Source: an uncultured Oscillospiraceae bacterium (GTDB taxonomy: Bacteria > Bacillota > Clostridia > Oscillospirales > Oscillospiraceae). From it: a DNA stretch of 64,000 nucleotides. Of the stretch, positions 1 to 8,744 are shown one piece after another (the first letter of the stretch is position 1; the number at the start of each line of letters is the position of its first letter). The notes under the pieces were generated by a model, which made no database searches, was not told where the DNA came from, and saw only the letters and a program-made list of their open reading frames with translations. The stretch is from contig CAKTNN010000008.1 in assembly GCA_934589065.1 (NCBI GenBank), positions 9,689-73,688 on the forward strand. The letters are read 5' to 3'. The translations under genes and the position numbers were made by a program.

Positions 1-275
1 GTGCTGAAACTCTGGCAAACGACATGGGCTTCGTTATCCCCTTCGACACTGCTGCTGAGACTGCAAACCTGTTCGTTAAGCAGGACGCGGCTTACACTGC
101 TGCTGGCAAGAACCCCGTCTCCTGGACTTTCACCACCATGCCTTCCGAAGAGTGGAAGAACGGTGTCGGCTCCGCTCTGACTGCTTACGCTGCTGACCAG
201 ACCGACGACAACTGGGCAAAGGTTGTTGAGGCATTCGTTGACGGCTGGGCTTCCGAGTACGCATTGCTGGGCTAA
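1..275 (+). CDS. Sugar ABC transporter substrate-binding protein, C-terminal part
   Basis: This is the last 90 or so codons of a gene that begins before the window; the open frame runs from base 3 to a TAA at 273-275. The tail ends in VEAFVDGWASEYALLG and resembles the C-terminus of extracellular sugar-binding lipoproteins (MalE/family 1). It is followed directly by two permease genes of the same transporter class, which supports the assignment. The protein would bind a sugar outside the membrane and deliver it to the permeases. The substrate cannot be read from this fragment; malQ downstream suggests maltodextrin. Confidence 0.75.
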   Translation, partial: AETLANDMGFVIPFDTAAETANLFVKQDAAYTAAGKNPVSWTFTTMPSEEWKNGVGSALTAYAADQTDDNWAKVVEAFVDGWASEYALLG

Positions 276-290
276 TTTTCAATTCTAAAT

Positions 291-314
291 GAGGGTGGGC
301 CACTGCCCACCCTC
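291..314 (+). terminator. Intercistronic hairpin after binding-protein gene
   Basis: GAGGGTGGGC and GCCCACCCTC form a perfect 10-bp stem with a CACT loop, 15 bases after the binding-protein stop. Only a poor T-run follows. Such hairpins between a binding-protein gene and its permease genes usually stabilise the upstream mRNA or partly terminate it, so that more binding protein than permease is made. Confidence 0.65.
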
Positions 315-394
315 ATCCTTTAATAACAGAAGTGAGATGCTATATGGTATGGCATTTGAGTTTTGTTATTAAAAAATATTAGGAGGAGATACTT

Positions 395-1246
395 TTGATC
401 AAAGCAACAAAGAAATGGTGGCCGCTTTTTGTGCTGCCTACATTTTGTGCCTTCATAATCGGTTTTGTAGTCCCGTTTGCCGAAGGCCTGTATCTGTCAT
501 TCTGTAAGTTTACTACCATCAATAAAGCTGCCTGGGTGGGCATCGGCAACTATATCAAGGTATTTCAGGATGCTCAGTTCTGGGATTCTTTGACCTTTAC
601 TGCAAGCTTCACAGTGGTATCCACCGTCCTGATCAACGTGCTGGCCTTTGCGATCGCCCTCGCCCTGACAAAGGGAATCGTGGGAACCAATGTGTTCCGC
701 ACTGTCTACTTTATGCCCAATCTGATCGGCGGTATTGTGCTTGGCTATATCTGGAATATTTTGATTAACTGTGTTCTGAGCCTAGTGGGTGCTCCTCTGA
801 TTGCACTGAACACCTCAGCCGGCTATTCGGGCATGATCATTCTGATGTGCTGGCAGCAGATCGGATATATGATGATCATTTACATTGCTGGCCTTCAGTC
901 CATTCCCAACGAACTGATTGAGGCGGCCCGAATCGATGGCGCTACCCCCACCCAGACCCTGTTCCAGGTGAAGATCCCCAATGTGATGCCTTCCATCACC
1001 ATTTGTCTCTTCCTGACTCTGACCAATTCATTCAAGCTCTTTGACCAGAACCTGGCGCTGACCGGCGGTGATCCCAACCACGCCACCGAAATGCTGGCTC
1101 TGAATATCTATAATAATTTCTATGCCCGCTCAGGTGCAGCCTGGAAGGGCATCGGTCAGGCCAAGGCAGTGGTGTTCTGCATCATGGTGATCGCTATTTC
1201 CATGATTCAGCTTAAGGCTACCCGCTCCAAGGAGGTGCAGCAGTAA
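395..1246 (+). CDS. Sugar ABC transporter permease, MalF/UgpA type
   Basis: 283-residue integral membrane protein with about six hydrophobic segments, starting near residues 10-32. The inner-membrane permease signature (EAA loop) is near residue 175 (ELIEAARIDGATPTQ). The start is TTG at 395, six bases after AGGAGGAG at 381-388; no better start is seen. It pairs with the next gene to form the heterodimeric channel of a carbohydrate uptake (CUT1) importer. The stop overlaps the next start (TAATG), so the two are translationally coupled. No ATPase gene is present, as usual for CUT1 systems that share an MsmX-type ATPase. Confidence 0.9.
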   Translation: MIKATKKWWPLFVLPTFCAFIIGFVVPFAEGLYLSFCKFTTINKAAWVGIGNYIKVFQDAQFWDSLTFTASFTVVSTVLINVLAFAIALALTKGIVGTNVFRTVYFMPNLIGGIVLGYIWNILINCVLSLVGAPLIALNTSAGYSGMIILMCWQQIGYMMIIYIAGLQSIPNELIEAARIDGATPTQTLFQVKIPNVMPSITICLFLTLTNSFKLFDQNLALTGGDPNHATEMLALNIYNNFYARSGAAWKGIGQAKAVVFCIMVIAISMIQLKATRSKEVQQ

Positions 1247-2088
1247 TGAAGAACAGAAAATCGATCTCCGATACTCTAATGACAATCATTCTGACGGTTC
1301 TCAGCATTGTTTGGGTGTACCCTGTCATCATGATCCTGTTCAATTCCCTGAAGGTAGAAACCGCGATCTCTACCAATACCGCTTTTGATCTGCCCACTGC
1401 AGAAACATTTACAGGTCTGCAGAACTTCGTCAATGCAGTGAGCTCCAAGGGCTTTGTGGATGCATTTTTCACCAGCCTGGTGATTACCATCACTTCTGTG
1501 GCAGCGATTCTGCTGTTTTGCTCCATGTGTGCATGGTTTATCACCCGTGTTGAAAATATCTTCACGAAACTGGTGTATTTTCTGTTTGTGTTCTCCATGG
1601 TGGTGCCGTTCCAGATGCTGATGTTCACACTGGCAGCCACCTCTGACCAGTTGAATCTGAATACGCCTTGGAATATCTGGGTGATCTATCTTGGCTTTGG
1701 CGCAGGTTTGGCTGTGTTTATGTTTGCGGGTTTTATGAAATCAATTCCGCTGGAAATTGAGGAAGCGGCGATGATTGACGGCTGTAACCCCTTGCAGACT
1801 TTCTTTATGATTGTCCTTCCTGTGCTGAAACCCACTATGATTTCAGTTGGTATTCTGGAAACTATGTGGGTCTGGAATGACTATCTGCTGCCCTATCTGG
1901 TTTTGGACCGTAAGAAATACACCACCATTCCGATTCTGATCCAGTATTTCAAGGGAAGCTACGGTCGTGTTGAAATGGGTCCCATGATGGCCTGTATTAT
2001 GCTGACCGTTCTGCCCATCATCGTCGTTTACCTGATCTGCCAGAAGCATATCATCAAAGGTGTTGTGGCTGGTGCTGTAAAGGGCTGA
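1246..2088 (+). CDS. Sugar ABC transporter permease, MalG type
   Basis: 280-residue second permease subunit with six predicted membrane segments and an EAA loop (EIEEAAMIDGCNPLQ) near residue 168, the contact site for the ATPase. It starts in a one-base overlap with the upstream permease. Together they would import the oligosaccharide delivered by the binding protein. The LacI regulator gene starts 31 bases later on the same strand, so it is probably part of the same transcript. Confidence 0.9.
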   Translation: MKNRKSISDTLMTIILTVLSIVWVYPVIMILFNSLKVETAISTNTAFDLPTAETFTGLQNFVNAVSSKGFVDAFFTSLVITITSVAAILLFCSMCAWFITRVENIFTKLVYFLFVFSMVVPFQMLMFTLAATSDQLNLNTPWNIWVIYLGFGAGLAVFMFAGFMKSIPLEIEEAAMIDGCNPLQTFFMIVLPVLKPTMISVGILETMWVWNDYLLPYLVLDRKKYTTIPILIQYFKGSYGRVEMGPMMACIMLTVLPIIVVYLICQKHIIKGVVAGAVKG

Positions 2089-2118
2089 TATCCCACGACA
2101 TGCAAAGGAGGTCATTCT

Positions 2119-3129
2119 ATGACCATCAAAGATCTGGCAGAAAAGTCTGGATACAGTGTCGCCACTGTATCCAGAGTGCTGAATAATCATCCCAATGTCA
2201 GCGATAAGGCGCGTGAAGAGATCAACCGGCTGGTAAAAGAAAGCGGTTTCCAGATCAACACCAACGCACAGCAGCTGAAGCAGCATGCTAACTCCATACT
2301 GGTGGTGGTAAAAGGTACTTCCAACGAGATGTTTGCCGAAATGATCGAAACCATTCAGGCGCTGATCGATAAGACGCACTATCCCCTCCATGTGGACTAT
2401 ATGGACGAGGATAATAACGAAGTTCTGCGGGCAATCCAGTTATGCCGGGAAAAGAAACCGCTGGGTATTCTGTTCTTGGGCGGAAACAGCCAAAATTTCC
2501 TGAAGGACTTTGGTAAAATCGAAATACCCTGTGTTCTGGTGTCCAACGATGCGTCCGGATTGCCCTTTGATAACCTTTCCAGTGTGTCCACCGATGACCG
2601 CCAGGCTGCCCGCTGCGCCATGGATTCCCTGATTGCTCTGGGTCACAGAAAAGTTGTGATCGTGGGCGGTAACCGGGAAGTGTCCGATACCAGCCGCCTT
2701 CGCTATGAGGGCTGCATGCAGTCTTTCCGGAATCATGGAATTGAATATGACGAAGAATTGGACTATCAGGATGTTCGTTTCTCATACCAGGATGGATACA
2801 ATGCCACCCAGCAGCTGATTGCCAATGGCCGGAAGTTTACCGCCTTGTTTGCTATTGCGGATGTTATGGCCATCGGCGCCATTCGGGCGCTTCATAATAA
2901 CGGTCTGCGGGTTCCCAAAGATGTATCTGTGATGGGCTTTGATGGCCTGCGGTTGGGCTCATTTCTGGTTCCCGAACTATCAACTGTCATCCAGTCGGCG
3001 CAGAAAATGGCCCAGAGAAGTGTGGAGATCCTGATTGACCGTATCGAACATGGGGGCCATGCCTGTCATGAAGCCGTTCCCTATGCCCTGCATCAACGGG
3101 AAAGTACACGGCGTATTGATGATGACTAA
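2119..3129 (+). CDS. LacI-family transcriptional regulator
   Basis: 336 residues. The N-terminus is a typical LacI helix-turn-helix (TIKDLAEKSGYSVATVSRVLN, residues 2-22), followed by a periplasmic-binding-protein-like effector domain containing the family's VSVMGFDG motif near residue 272. AAAGGAGG lies about 8 bases before the ATG. Position between the transporter genes and malQ suggests local control of alpha-glucan uptake, responding to a sugar. No operator was identified because the transporter promoter is outside the window. Confidence 0.92.
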   Translation: MTIKDLAEKSGYSVATVSRVLNNHPNVSDKAREEINRLVKESGFQINTNAQQLKQHANSILVVVKGTSNEMFAEMIETIQALIDKTHYPLHVDYMDEDNNEVLRAIQLCREKKPLGILFLGGNSQNFLKDFGKIEIPCVLVSNDASGLPFDNLSSVSTDDRQAARCAMDSLIALGHRKVVIVGGNREVSDTSRLRYEGCMQSFRNHGIEYDEELDYQDVRFSYQDGYNATQQLIANGRKFTALFAIADVMAIGAIRALHNNGLRVPKDVSVMGFDGLRLGSFLVPELSTVIQSAQKMAQRSVEILIDRIEHGGHACHEAVPYALHQRESTRRIDDD

Positions 3130-3139
3130 GGAGGAAAGT

Positions 3140-4612
3140 ATGAGAAAAAGTGGAATTTTGATGCATGTCACATCATTACCCAGTCCCTATGGCATTGGCA
3201 GCATGGGAAAGTGTGCCTATGAATTTGTGGACTTCTTATACAAAGCGGGCCAATCTTATTGGCAGGTGCTTCCTCTGAACCCCACCGGATATGGCGACTC
3301 CCCTTATCAGGCATTCTCCTCCTTTGCGGGCAATCATTATCTGATCGATCTGGATATGCTGATCCAGGAGCAACTGCTGTTGCAGGAGGAAGTGGATGCG
3401 GTAAACTGGAGCCGGGATGAAAACCGTGTGGATTTTGGCTGTCTGTTTGAGAACCGCTGCAAACTGCTGCATCTTGCCTATGAACGCTTTTCTGAAAACG
3501 AGGAATATCGCCAGTTTATCAGTGAAAACGCGGATTGGCTGGAGGATTACGGGCTGTTTATGTCCCTGAAAGAAAAAAATCATGGCACTCCCTGGTATGA
3601 ATGGTCCCTCAGTCTTATGAAGCGTCTCCCTGAAATTCTTGCCAGCGCCCGTGAGGAAATGCGTGATTCGGTTCAGTTCCACTACTTCCTCCAGTATCAG
3701 TTTTTCAGGCAATGGAAGGCGTTGCGCAGCTATGCGAACCAGCGGGGCATTAAAATCATCGGTGACGTTCCGATTTATGTTCCTCTGGATTCCGTGGATG
3801 TTTGGTCCGCGCCTGAGCTGTTTCAGCTGGACGGTAATTGCCGCCCCACAGCGGTTGCAGGCTGTCCGCCGGATTCCTTTACAGCCGATGGTCAGCTTTG
3901 GGGCAATCCCCTGTACCGGTGGGATAAAATGAAAGAAACCGGATTTGCCTGGTGGATCCGCCGGCTGACCGCTGCGGCCAGAATGTATGATGTGGTGCGT
4001 CTGGACCACTTTAGAGGATTTGAGAGCTTCTGGGCCGTTCCAGCGGGTGACAAGACCGCTGCGGGTGGTCAGTGGATGAAAGGCCCCGGCCTGGATTATA
4101 TTCAAGCCATTCAGGCAGCATTACCGGATCTGGACTTTATTGCGGAAGATTTGGGCTATGTTACGCCGGAGGTGCGGCAGCTCCAGCTGGATTCCGGTTA
4201 TCCCAGCATGAAGGTTCTTCAGTTTGCCTTTGATTCCCGGGAGGAATCGGATTATTTGCCCCATACATACCCAGTCAATTCGGTTTGCTATGTGGGTACC
4301 CACGATAATATGACCCTTGCCCAGTGGCTTTCGGAAGCGGATCCGCAGGATGTGGCGTTAGCAAAGAACTATTTGGGCCTCAACGAAGAAGAGGGTTTTG
4401 CCTGGGGTATGATCCGGGGCGCTATGGGATCGGTCAGCAAGCTCTGCGTGATCCAGATGCAGGACTATCTGGCATTGGACGGTGCGGCCCGCATGAATTT
4501 CCCGGGTACACTGTCATCTGCCAACTGGACTTGGCGGGCGGGAAAGGATTATCTTTCCGAAGCGCTGACAGCGCGGATCTACGAAATTACACGGCGTTAT
4601 GCGCGAGTATAA
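3140..4612 (+). CDS. malQ: 4-alpha-glucanotransferase (amylomaltase)
   Basis: 490 residues, the usual length of the GH77 family. It opens with RKSGILMHVTSLPSPYGIG and contains the GH77 signatures VRLDHFRGFESFW (catalytic Asp), AEDLGYVTPEV (catalytic Glu) and YVGTHDN. The start at 3140 follows GGAGGAAAGT; the open frame extends upstream into lacI but without a ribosome site. The enzyme transfers alpha-1,4-glucan chains between maltodextrins in the cytoplasm. It probably shares an operon with the LacI gene 10 bases upstream and supplies metabolism of the imported oligosaccharide. Confidence 0.95.
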   Translation: MRKSGILMHVTSLPSPYGIGSMGKCAYEFVDFLYKAGQSYWQVLPLNPTGYGDSPYQAFSSFAGNHYLIDLDMLIQEQLLLQEEVDAVNWSRDENRVDFGCLFENRCKLLHLAYERFSENEEYRQFISENADWLEDYGLFMSLKEKNHGTPWYEWSLSLMKRLPEILASAREEMRDSVQFHYFLQYQFFRQWKALRSYANQRGIKIIGDVPIYVPLDSVDVWSAPELFQLDGNCRPTAVAGCPPDSFTADGQLWGNPLYRWDKMKETGFAWWIRRLTAAARMYDVVRLDHFRGFESFWAVPAGDKTAAGGQWMKGPGLDYIQAIQAALPDLDFIAEDLGYVTPEVRQLQLDSGYPSMKVLQFAFDSREESDYLPHTYPVNSVCYVGTHDNMTLAQWLSEADPQDVALAKNYLGLNEEEGFAWGMIRGAMGSVSKLCVIQMQDYLALDGAARMNFPGTLSSANWTWRAGKDYLSEALTARIYEITRRYARV

Positions 4613-4689
4613 AAGATTATTGCAAGACTCATTATCAACTTGCAGCTGGAAGATGATGTCTATGACGGCATAATGCATCGGGAAAAATA

Positions 4690-4733
4690 AAAATGCGTGA
4701 TATTTGGTGAATAAACCAAATATCACGCATTTT
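4690..4733 (+). terminator. Rho-independent terminator of the malQ operon
   Basis: ATGCGTGATATTTGGT (4693-4708) pairs perfectly with ACCAAATATCACGCAT (4715-4730); flanking A and T runs extend the stem. Confidence 0.85.
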
Positions 4734-4791
4734 CATCTATAGCGAACCTATGAAGCCGCTTTGTTCATACGCCACAGAATGTTTTGGTGTA

Positions 4792-4827
4792 AAAAAATCC
4801 CACCTGATTACTCAGGTGGGATTTTTT
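4792..4827. terminator. Bidirectional terminator between malQ and the tRNA genes
   Basis: AAAAAATCCCACCTGA and TCAGGTGGGATTTTTT form a perfect 16-bp stem with a TTAC loop and a T-run on either strand. It can stop residual malQ transcription and the converging tRNA transcript. Confidence 0.85.
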
Positions 4828-4880
4828 CAGTGAACGCAAATACATTCCTCACAATGTGCATGGTTCGTATTTGCGCGTCA

Positions 4881-4955
4881 TGGTGACCCGTACGGGAATC
4901 GAACCCATGTTACCGCCGTGAAAGGGCGGTGTCTTAACCGCTTGACCAACGGGCC
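4881..4955 (-). tRNA. tRNA-Glu (anticodon TTC)
   Basis: Read on the minus strand the gene starts GGCCCGTTGGTCAAGCGGTT and ends with an encoded CCA at 4883-4881. The 7-bp acceptor stem (GGCCCGT/ACGGGTC), the anticodon arm CCGCC-CTTTCAC-GGCGG and the T-loop GGTTCGATTCC are all present. Loop bases 34-36 are TTC, giving Glu. It directly follows tRNA-Met in the same transcript. Confidence 0.96.
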
Positions 4956-5031
4956 TGGTAGCGGCAATCTGATTCGAACAGATGACATACCGGGTATGAA
5001 CCGGCTACTCTACCAACTGAGTTATGCCGCC
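4956..5031 (-). tRNA. tRNA-Met (anticodon CAT), elongator type
   Basis: The minus-strand gene starts GGCGGCATAACTCAGTTGGT and ends with an encoded CCA. The anticodon loop is TTCATAC between CCGG/CCGG. The G1-T72 wobble pair and the absence of initiator features (no GGG/CCC anticodon-stem pairs) favour elongator Met; the acceptor resembles Bacillus elongator tRNA-Met. tRNA-Ile2 with a modified CAT is a less likely alternative. Confidence 0.9.
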
Positions 5032-5074
5032 ATGTGGTCAATGCAAATTTCGGCACCGCCGAAACAGCTTCTGT

Positions 5075-5103
5075 ATTATATACGAAGGGGCACGGTTTGT
5101 CAA
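5075..5103 (-). promoter_or_regulatory. Consensus sigma-A promoter of the tRNA pair
   Basis: On the minus strand: TTGACA (5103-5098), a 17-base spacer, then TATAAT (5080-5075). Both hexamers match the consensus perfectly. It lies 44 bases upstream of tRNA-Met. Confidence 0.9.
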
Positions 5104-5162
5104 GAGCTCAATTGTATTTTTTTAGAAAAAAACGGGAATGCTCTTCCGTGAGGTGAGGTTGG

Positions 5163-5546
5163 ATGTGGATAGAAACCCTTTCCATGTTTCTTCTGGGGGG
5201 TGCGGGTTATGTGGCAATTGAGCTCCTTTACCGGGGCAGAAGCCATATCAGTATGTTTTTTGCCGGCGGCGTATGCTTTTTGCTCCTGGGCAAACTGGAA
5301 AAGGTAAAGCCCAGGCTGCCGGGGCTTCTCCGTCCGGTGGCAGGGGCGGGAATTATCACCACGGTAGAGCTGGCGGCAGGAATGCTCTTCAACCGGAATT
5401 ACGCCGTATGGGATTACCGGGGGCTTCCCGGCAACTACCAGGGGCAGATCTGCCCCCGGTTTTTCCTGATGTGGATTCCTCTGGCCTGGGCCGCCGGAAA
5501 GCTCTACCTGGGGGCAGAAAAGGCTATCCCCGGAAAACGGGGATAG
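5163..5546 (+). CDS. Putative ABC-transporter type IV family membrane protein
   Basis: 127 residues with about four hydrophobic segments. The C-terminal half contains a VWDYRGLPGNYQGQICPRFF stretch (near residues 80-100), which I recognise from the small 'putative ABC transporter permease' membrane family. GAGGT lies just before the ATG. The molecular role is not known; no transporter genes adjoin it. It is a single-gene unit ended by a hairpin that overlaps its stop. Confidence 0.7.
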   Translation: MWIETLSMFLLGGAGYVAIELLYRGRSHISMFFAGGVCFLLLGKLEKVKPRLPGLLRPVAGAGIITTVELAAGMLFNRNYAVWDYRGLPGNYQGQICPRFFLMWIPLAWAAGKLYLGAEKAIPGKRG

Positions 5547-5548
5547 CC
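5522..5548 (+). terminator. Hairpin overlapping the stop of the 5163 gene
   Basis: GGCTATCCCCG and CGGGGATAGCC form a perfect 11-bp stem with a GAAAA loop. The right arm covers the last codons; only a weak T-rich tract follows. Confidence 0.65.
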
Positions 5549-5556
5549 CACTGTGT

Positions 5557-5742
5557 TTATTTCTCTTTCTGCACCGGCAGAGCGGAAACTACGGGCTTGC
5601 CGTCCCGGTCCAGGAGAACCGTCAGGCCGCCGCTGTATCCGCTTTGCTGGAACAAATAATTGACACCGGTCTGGGTGTCCACCCAGATTTCCATAGACCC
5701 TGCAAAGCCCTGGGAATAGATTTTTACAAAACGCTTTTCCAT
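5557..5742 (-). CDS. DUF6440-type small protein
   Basis: 61 residues starting MEKRFVKIYSQGF. This start has AAGGAGCG six bases upstream; the longer open frame (from 5781) has none. The body (MEIWVDTQTGVNYLFQ, then GYSGGLTVLLDRDGKPVV) matches the short DUF6440 family, which is predicted to be beta-rich and is of unknown function. It follows the SPFH gene but is separated from it by a terminator. Confidence 0.7.
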   Translation of the reverse strand: MEKRFVKIYSQGFAGSMEIWVDTQTGVNYLFQQSGYSGGLTVLLDRDGKPVVSALPVQKEK

Positions 5743-5758
5743 AGGGAACGCTCCTTCT

Positions 5759-5789
5759 GAAAACCGCCGCCGGTTTTTCACGGCGGCGG
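5759..5789 (-). terminator. Terminator of the SPFH/NfeD operon
   Basis: On the minus strand CCGCCGCCG and CGGCGGCGG pair around TGAAAAAC and are followed by TTTTC, 7 bases after the SPFH stop. Confidence 0.75.
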
Positions 5790-5795
5790 ATGGGG

Positions 5796-6710
5796 TTACT
5801 TGGTACCTTCTACAATGCCGTTGGCAAGACCTACAAGGCCCTGCATCTCGCTGGGGATGATAATCTTGGTGGCCTGACCGTCGGCAATCTTCTGCATGGC
5901 TTCAATTGCTTTGAGCTTCAGCACGTTGTCGTTGGGGGCCTTTTCGTTCAGCATTTCCAGGGAGTCAGCCAGGGCCTGCTGCACGGAGCGGATGGCCTGG
6001 GCTTCGCCGTCGGCCTTCAGGATGGCAGCCTGCTTCTCGGCCTCGGCCCGGAGAATGGCGGCCTGCTTTTCGGCATCGGCCTTCAAAATGGCGGATTCCT
6101 TCTCGCCTTCGGCAATCAGAATGGCGGACTTCTTCTGGCCCTCGGCCTGAAGGATGGACTGACGGCGGTCACGCTCAGCCTTCATCTGCTTTTCCATGGA
6201 GTTCTGGATGTCGGCAGGGGGCAGGATGTTTTTCAGCTCCACACGGTTGACCTTGATGCCCCAGGGGTCGGTGGCATCGTCCAGAATGGAGCGCATCTTG
6301 GTATTGACGACGTCACGGCTGGTCAGAGTCTGGTCCAGCTCCAGGTCGCCGATGATGTTACGCAGGGTGGTGGCAGTCAGGGTTTCCATAGCCATCATAG
6401 GCTGCTCCACGCCGTAGCAGTAGAGCTTGGGGTCGGTAATCTGGAAGTAGACAACGGTATCAATCTGCATGGTAACGTTATCCTTGGTAATCACAGGCTG
6501 AGGGGGATAGTCCAAAACCTGCTCCTTCAGACTGACCTTCCGGGCAATGCGGTCGATGAAGGGAACCTTAAAGTGCATACCCACGCCCCACACGGTATGG
6601 AATGCACCCAGCCGCTCAATGACATAAGCCCGGGACTGCTGAACAACGGCAATATTGGTGACGACAATGATGATTGCCAGAACAATCAGAACGAGAATGA
6701 AAAAACCCAT
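5796..6710 (-). CDS. SPFH/band 7 (stomatin-like) membrane protein
   Basis: 304 residues. An N-terminal membrane anchor (residues 1-24) is followed by the SPFH domain (about 25-190; ERLGAFHTVWGVGMHFKVPF early, DPWGIKVNRVELKNI later). Then comes a long Ala/Glu/Lys coiled coil with repeated EAEKQAAIL units (about 195-255). This is the QmcA/HflK-like architecture of proteins that form ring-shaped membrane microdomain scaffolds. It is transcribed with the NfeD-type gene 17 bases upstream, the classical stomatin-NfeD pairing. Confidence 0.9.
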   Translation of the reverse strand: MGFFILVLIVLAIIIVVTNIAVVQQSRAYVIERLGAFHTVWGVGMHFKVPFIDRIARKVSLKEQVLDYPPQPVITKDNVTMQIDTVVYFQITDPKLYCYGVEQPMMAMETLTATTLRNIIGDLELDQTLTSRDVVNTKMRSILDDATDPWGIKVNRVELKNILPPADIQNSMEKQMKAERDRRQSILQAEGQKKSAILIAEGEKESAILKADAEKQAAILRAEAEKQAAILKADGEAQAIRSVQQALADSLEMLNEKAPNDNVLKLKAIEAMQKIADGQATKIIIPSEMQGLVGLANGIVEGTK

Positions 6711-6727
6711 AAAGAATCCTCCTTATT

Positions 6728-7177
6728 TTACACTTTTTCGGGAACGGATACCGGGGAAACGATCAGCTTGACGCCCTCGATCCGTTCGATTTTTACAATG
6801 GAATCTGCCGGGATATCCTCCCCCGCTGCGCTGCGGGCGCTCCAGGTCATTCCATTGATCTTTACCTGGCCCTGGGAGCGGAGATTGCATATTTCCTCCG
6901 TTACCGGGCACTCCTTGCCAACCAGGGAGTCTGCATTGGTTTTCTGAATGGTGGGGTTCAGGTACTTCTTTATCATGGGCCTGAGCAGCGCCAGAAGCAC
7001 AATGGAAACCCCCAGAAAGAGCCCAATCTGCAGTGGCAGCGATGCACCCAGCAGCGCAGCAACGGCCGCCACCAGGGCGCCTGCCGCAAACCAGGCGGAA
7101 ACCAGAGCCACGGTTGCGCCCTCCATCACCAGAAATCCGATCAGCAGACCCAGCCAGAGGTAAGCATACATACGCAT
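6728..7177 (-). CDS. NfeD-family membrane protein
   Basis: 149 residues from the ATG at 7177, chosen because AGGAGGG lies 7 bases upstream; the frame stays open to 7363 without another ribosome site. Two to three hydrophobic segments (residues 3-75) precede a C-terminal OB-fold-like domain (GQVKINGMTWSARS). NfeD proteins partner with SPFH proteins in membrane quality control, matching its position just before the SPFH gene. Confidence 0.85.
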   Translation of the reverse strand: MRMYAYLWLGLLIGFLVMEGATVALVSAWFAAGALVAAVAALLGASLPLQIGLFLGVSIVLLALLRPMIKKYLNPTIQKTNADSLVGKECPVTEEICNLRSQGQVKINGMTWSARSAAGEDIPADSIVKIERIEGVKLIVSPVSVPEKV

Positions 7178-7305
7178 TTTTGTTCCCTCCTCTGCTTTCT
7201 TGCTTACAGGGCTATCATACCAGCAAGGGGGCACAACGTCAATTCCCTTTCGAGCAAAATAACGGGGGTTATTTTTGTTCAAAAAGGAAAATAGAAGCAA
7301 AGGAA

Positions 7306-7441
7306 AAAGGGCCGTTAAAAACACATGGTCACAGCCCGCCTGCGCACCTTCCCGGTGCGGCAATGCTAAGTTCTCTATTGAAAGAGAATGCGATTGCGAA
7401 CCGGCCTGCGCCGGTTCGCAATGACGTGTTTTTAACAGCCC
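7306..7441. repeat. Long imperfect inverted repeat with nested palindrome
   Basis: The outer arms GGGCCGTTAAAAACACA (about 7310) and TGTTTTTAACAGCCC (about 7425) bracket an inner palindrome GATTGCGAACCGGC...GCCGGTTCGCAATG. The inner unit has the CATTGCGAACC ends of the repeat family found near 9.0, 17.4, 33.5 and 49 kb. It sits between the symporter stop and the nfeD-type promoter region and has no coding content. Confidence 0.7.
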
Positions 7442-7455
7442 TTTGTATGTTTCGG

Positions 7456-8685
7456 TTACTTCCTGGCAGCCAGCTTCTTTTCCCGCTTATCTTCCAGGTT
7501 GGAAACCACCATGGCGCAGGCGGCGTCACCGGTGATGTTCACGGTGGTGCGGCCCATATCGAAGATGCGGTCAACGCCTGCAACCAGGGCAATGCCGTCC
7601 ACAGGCAGGCCCACGGAGGTCAGCACCATGGCAAGCATCACCATGCCCGCACCGGGAACACCGGCAGTGCCGATAGAGGCCAGGGTAGCGGTGAGCACGA
7701 TGGTGAGCATCTGGGGCAGGGTCAGCTGAATGCCATAGCAGGAAGCGATAAAGATGGCGCACACGCCCTGATAGATGGCAGTGCCGTCCATATTGATGGT
7801 GGCGCCCAGGGGCAGCACAAAGGAGGCAACCTCCTTCTTAGCGCCCAGCTTTTCGGTGCAGCTCATGTTGATTGGCAGCGTACCTACGGAAGAGGCGCTG
7901 GAGAAGGCGAAGAGGATTGCGGGCATCATACCCTTAAAGAAGGTAATGGGGCTCATGCCGCCCATGGTCTTCACCGTCAGGGAGTAGACGAGCAGCGCAT
8001 GGAAAATGTAGCATATATAGGCCGTCAGCAGCACCATGGCAAGAGAGTCGATGATGGCGGTGCCGTTGGTGGCAATAATGGGGCACAGCAGGCAGAACAC
8101 GCCAATGGGGGAGAGCTTGAGGATCAGCTCCATGCACTTCATGAAAATGTCGTTCAGGTCATTGAAGGCGGCAACCACCCGGACATTCTTTTCCCCAACC
8201 AGAATGATGGAGAAACCCAAAAGCACAGCCATCACGATCACCTGGAGCATATTGGCCTCCACCAGGGGCTTAAAGAAGTTGGAGGGGAAGATATTTACCA
8301 GGGTATCCATAAAGGAGGCGGCAGCGGAAGCATCGTAGGTCAGGTCGGTGGTGGCAATCACCGGGAACAGGCCCTTAAAGAGGTTTCCGCCCAGCAGGCC
8401 GATGGTAACGGCAAAGGCAGTGGTGCACAGATAGAAGACCACGGTTTTCAGGCCGATGACGCCCACCTTGCGGATATCGCTCATGGAAATGATGCCGCAC
8501 ATAATGGAGAACAGGACAATGGGAACAACGATGAACTTAACCAGGTTCAGGAAGATCGTGCCGAAGGGCTTGATGATGTTGTCGGCGAAATCCGCCCGTC
8601 CCTGCAGCAGCAGCCCCGTGAAGATTGCCAACAGCATGGCTATGAAAATCTGCATAGCCAGGGACATTTTTTTCTTTTCCTTCAT
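7456..8685 (-). CDS. Dicarboxylate/amino acid:cation symporter (SLC1/DAACS)
   Basis: 409 residues with the DAACS pattern: eight membrane segments and two re-entrant loops. A serine-rich hairpin SSASSVGTLP lies near residue 268, TINMDGTAIYQG (NMDGT motif) near 305, and an AGVPGAGMVML loop near 355. The family couples Na+ or H+ to uptake of glutamate, aspartate, C4-dicarboxylates or small neutral amino acids; the exact substrate is not decided here. It is a single-gene unit with its own promoter. Confidence 0.92.
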   Translation of the reverse strand: MKEKKKMSLAMQIFIAMLLAIFTGLLLQGRADFADNIIKPFGTIFLNLVKFIVVPIVLFSIMCGIISMSDIRKVGVIGLKTVVFYLCTTAFAVTIGLLGGNLFKGLFPVIATTDLTYDASAAASFMDTLVNIFPSNFFKPLVEANMLQVIVMAVLLGFSIILVGEKNVRVVAAFNDLNDIFMKCMELILKLSPIGVFCLLCPIIATNGTAIIDSLAMVLLTAYICYIFHALLVYSLTVKTMGGMSPITFFKGMMPAILFAFSSASSVGTLPINMSCTEKLGAKKEVASFVLPLGATINMDGTAIYQGVCAIFIASCYGIQLTLPQMLTIVLTATLASIGTAGVPGAGMVMLAMVLTSVGLPVDGIALVAGVDRIFDMGRTTVNITGDAACAMVVSNLEDKREKKLAARK

Positions 8686-8744
8686 GATGAATCGCTCCTT
8701 TTCTTTTCCTTTGCAAAAAGCAGTCTGACTGCCGAGATGGATTC

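Noticed and set aside
4956..5031. Initiator tRNA-fMet
   Set aside because: The gene lacks the three G-C pairs at the base of the anticodon stem and has the acceptor pattern of elongator Met.
5790..6947. Plus-strand open frame over the SPFH gene with repeated Gly/Leu units
   Set aside because: The repeats are the antisense of the SPFH coiled coil; there is no ribosome site and the minus-strand gene is certain.
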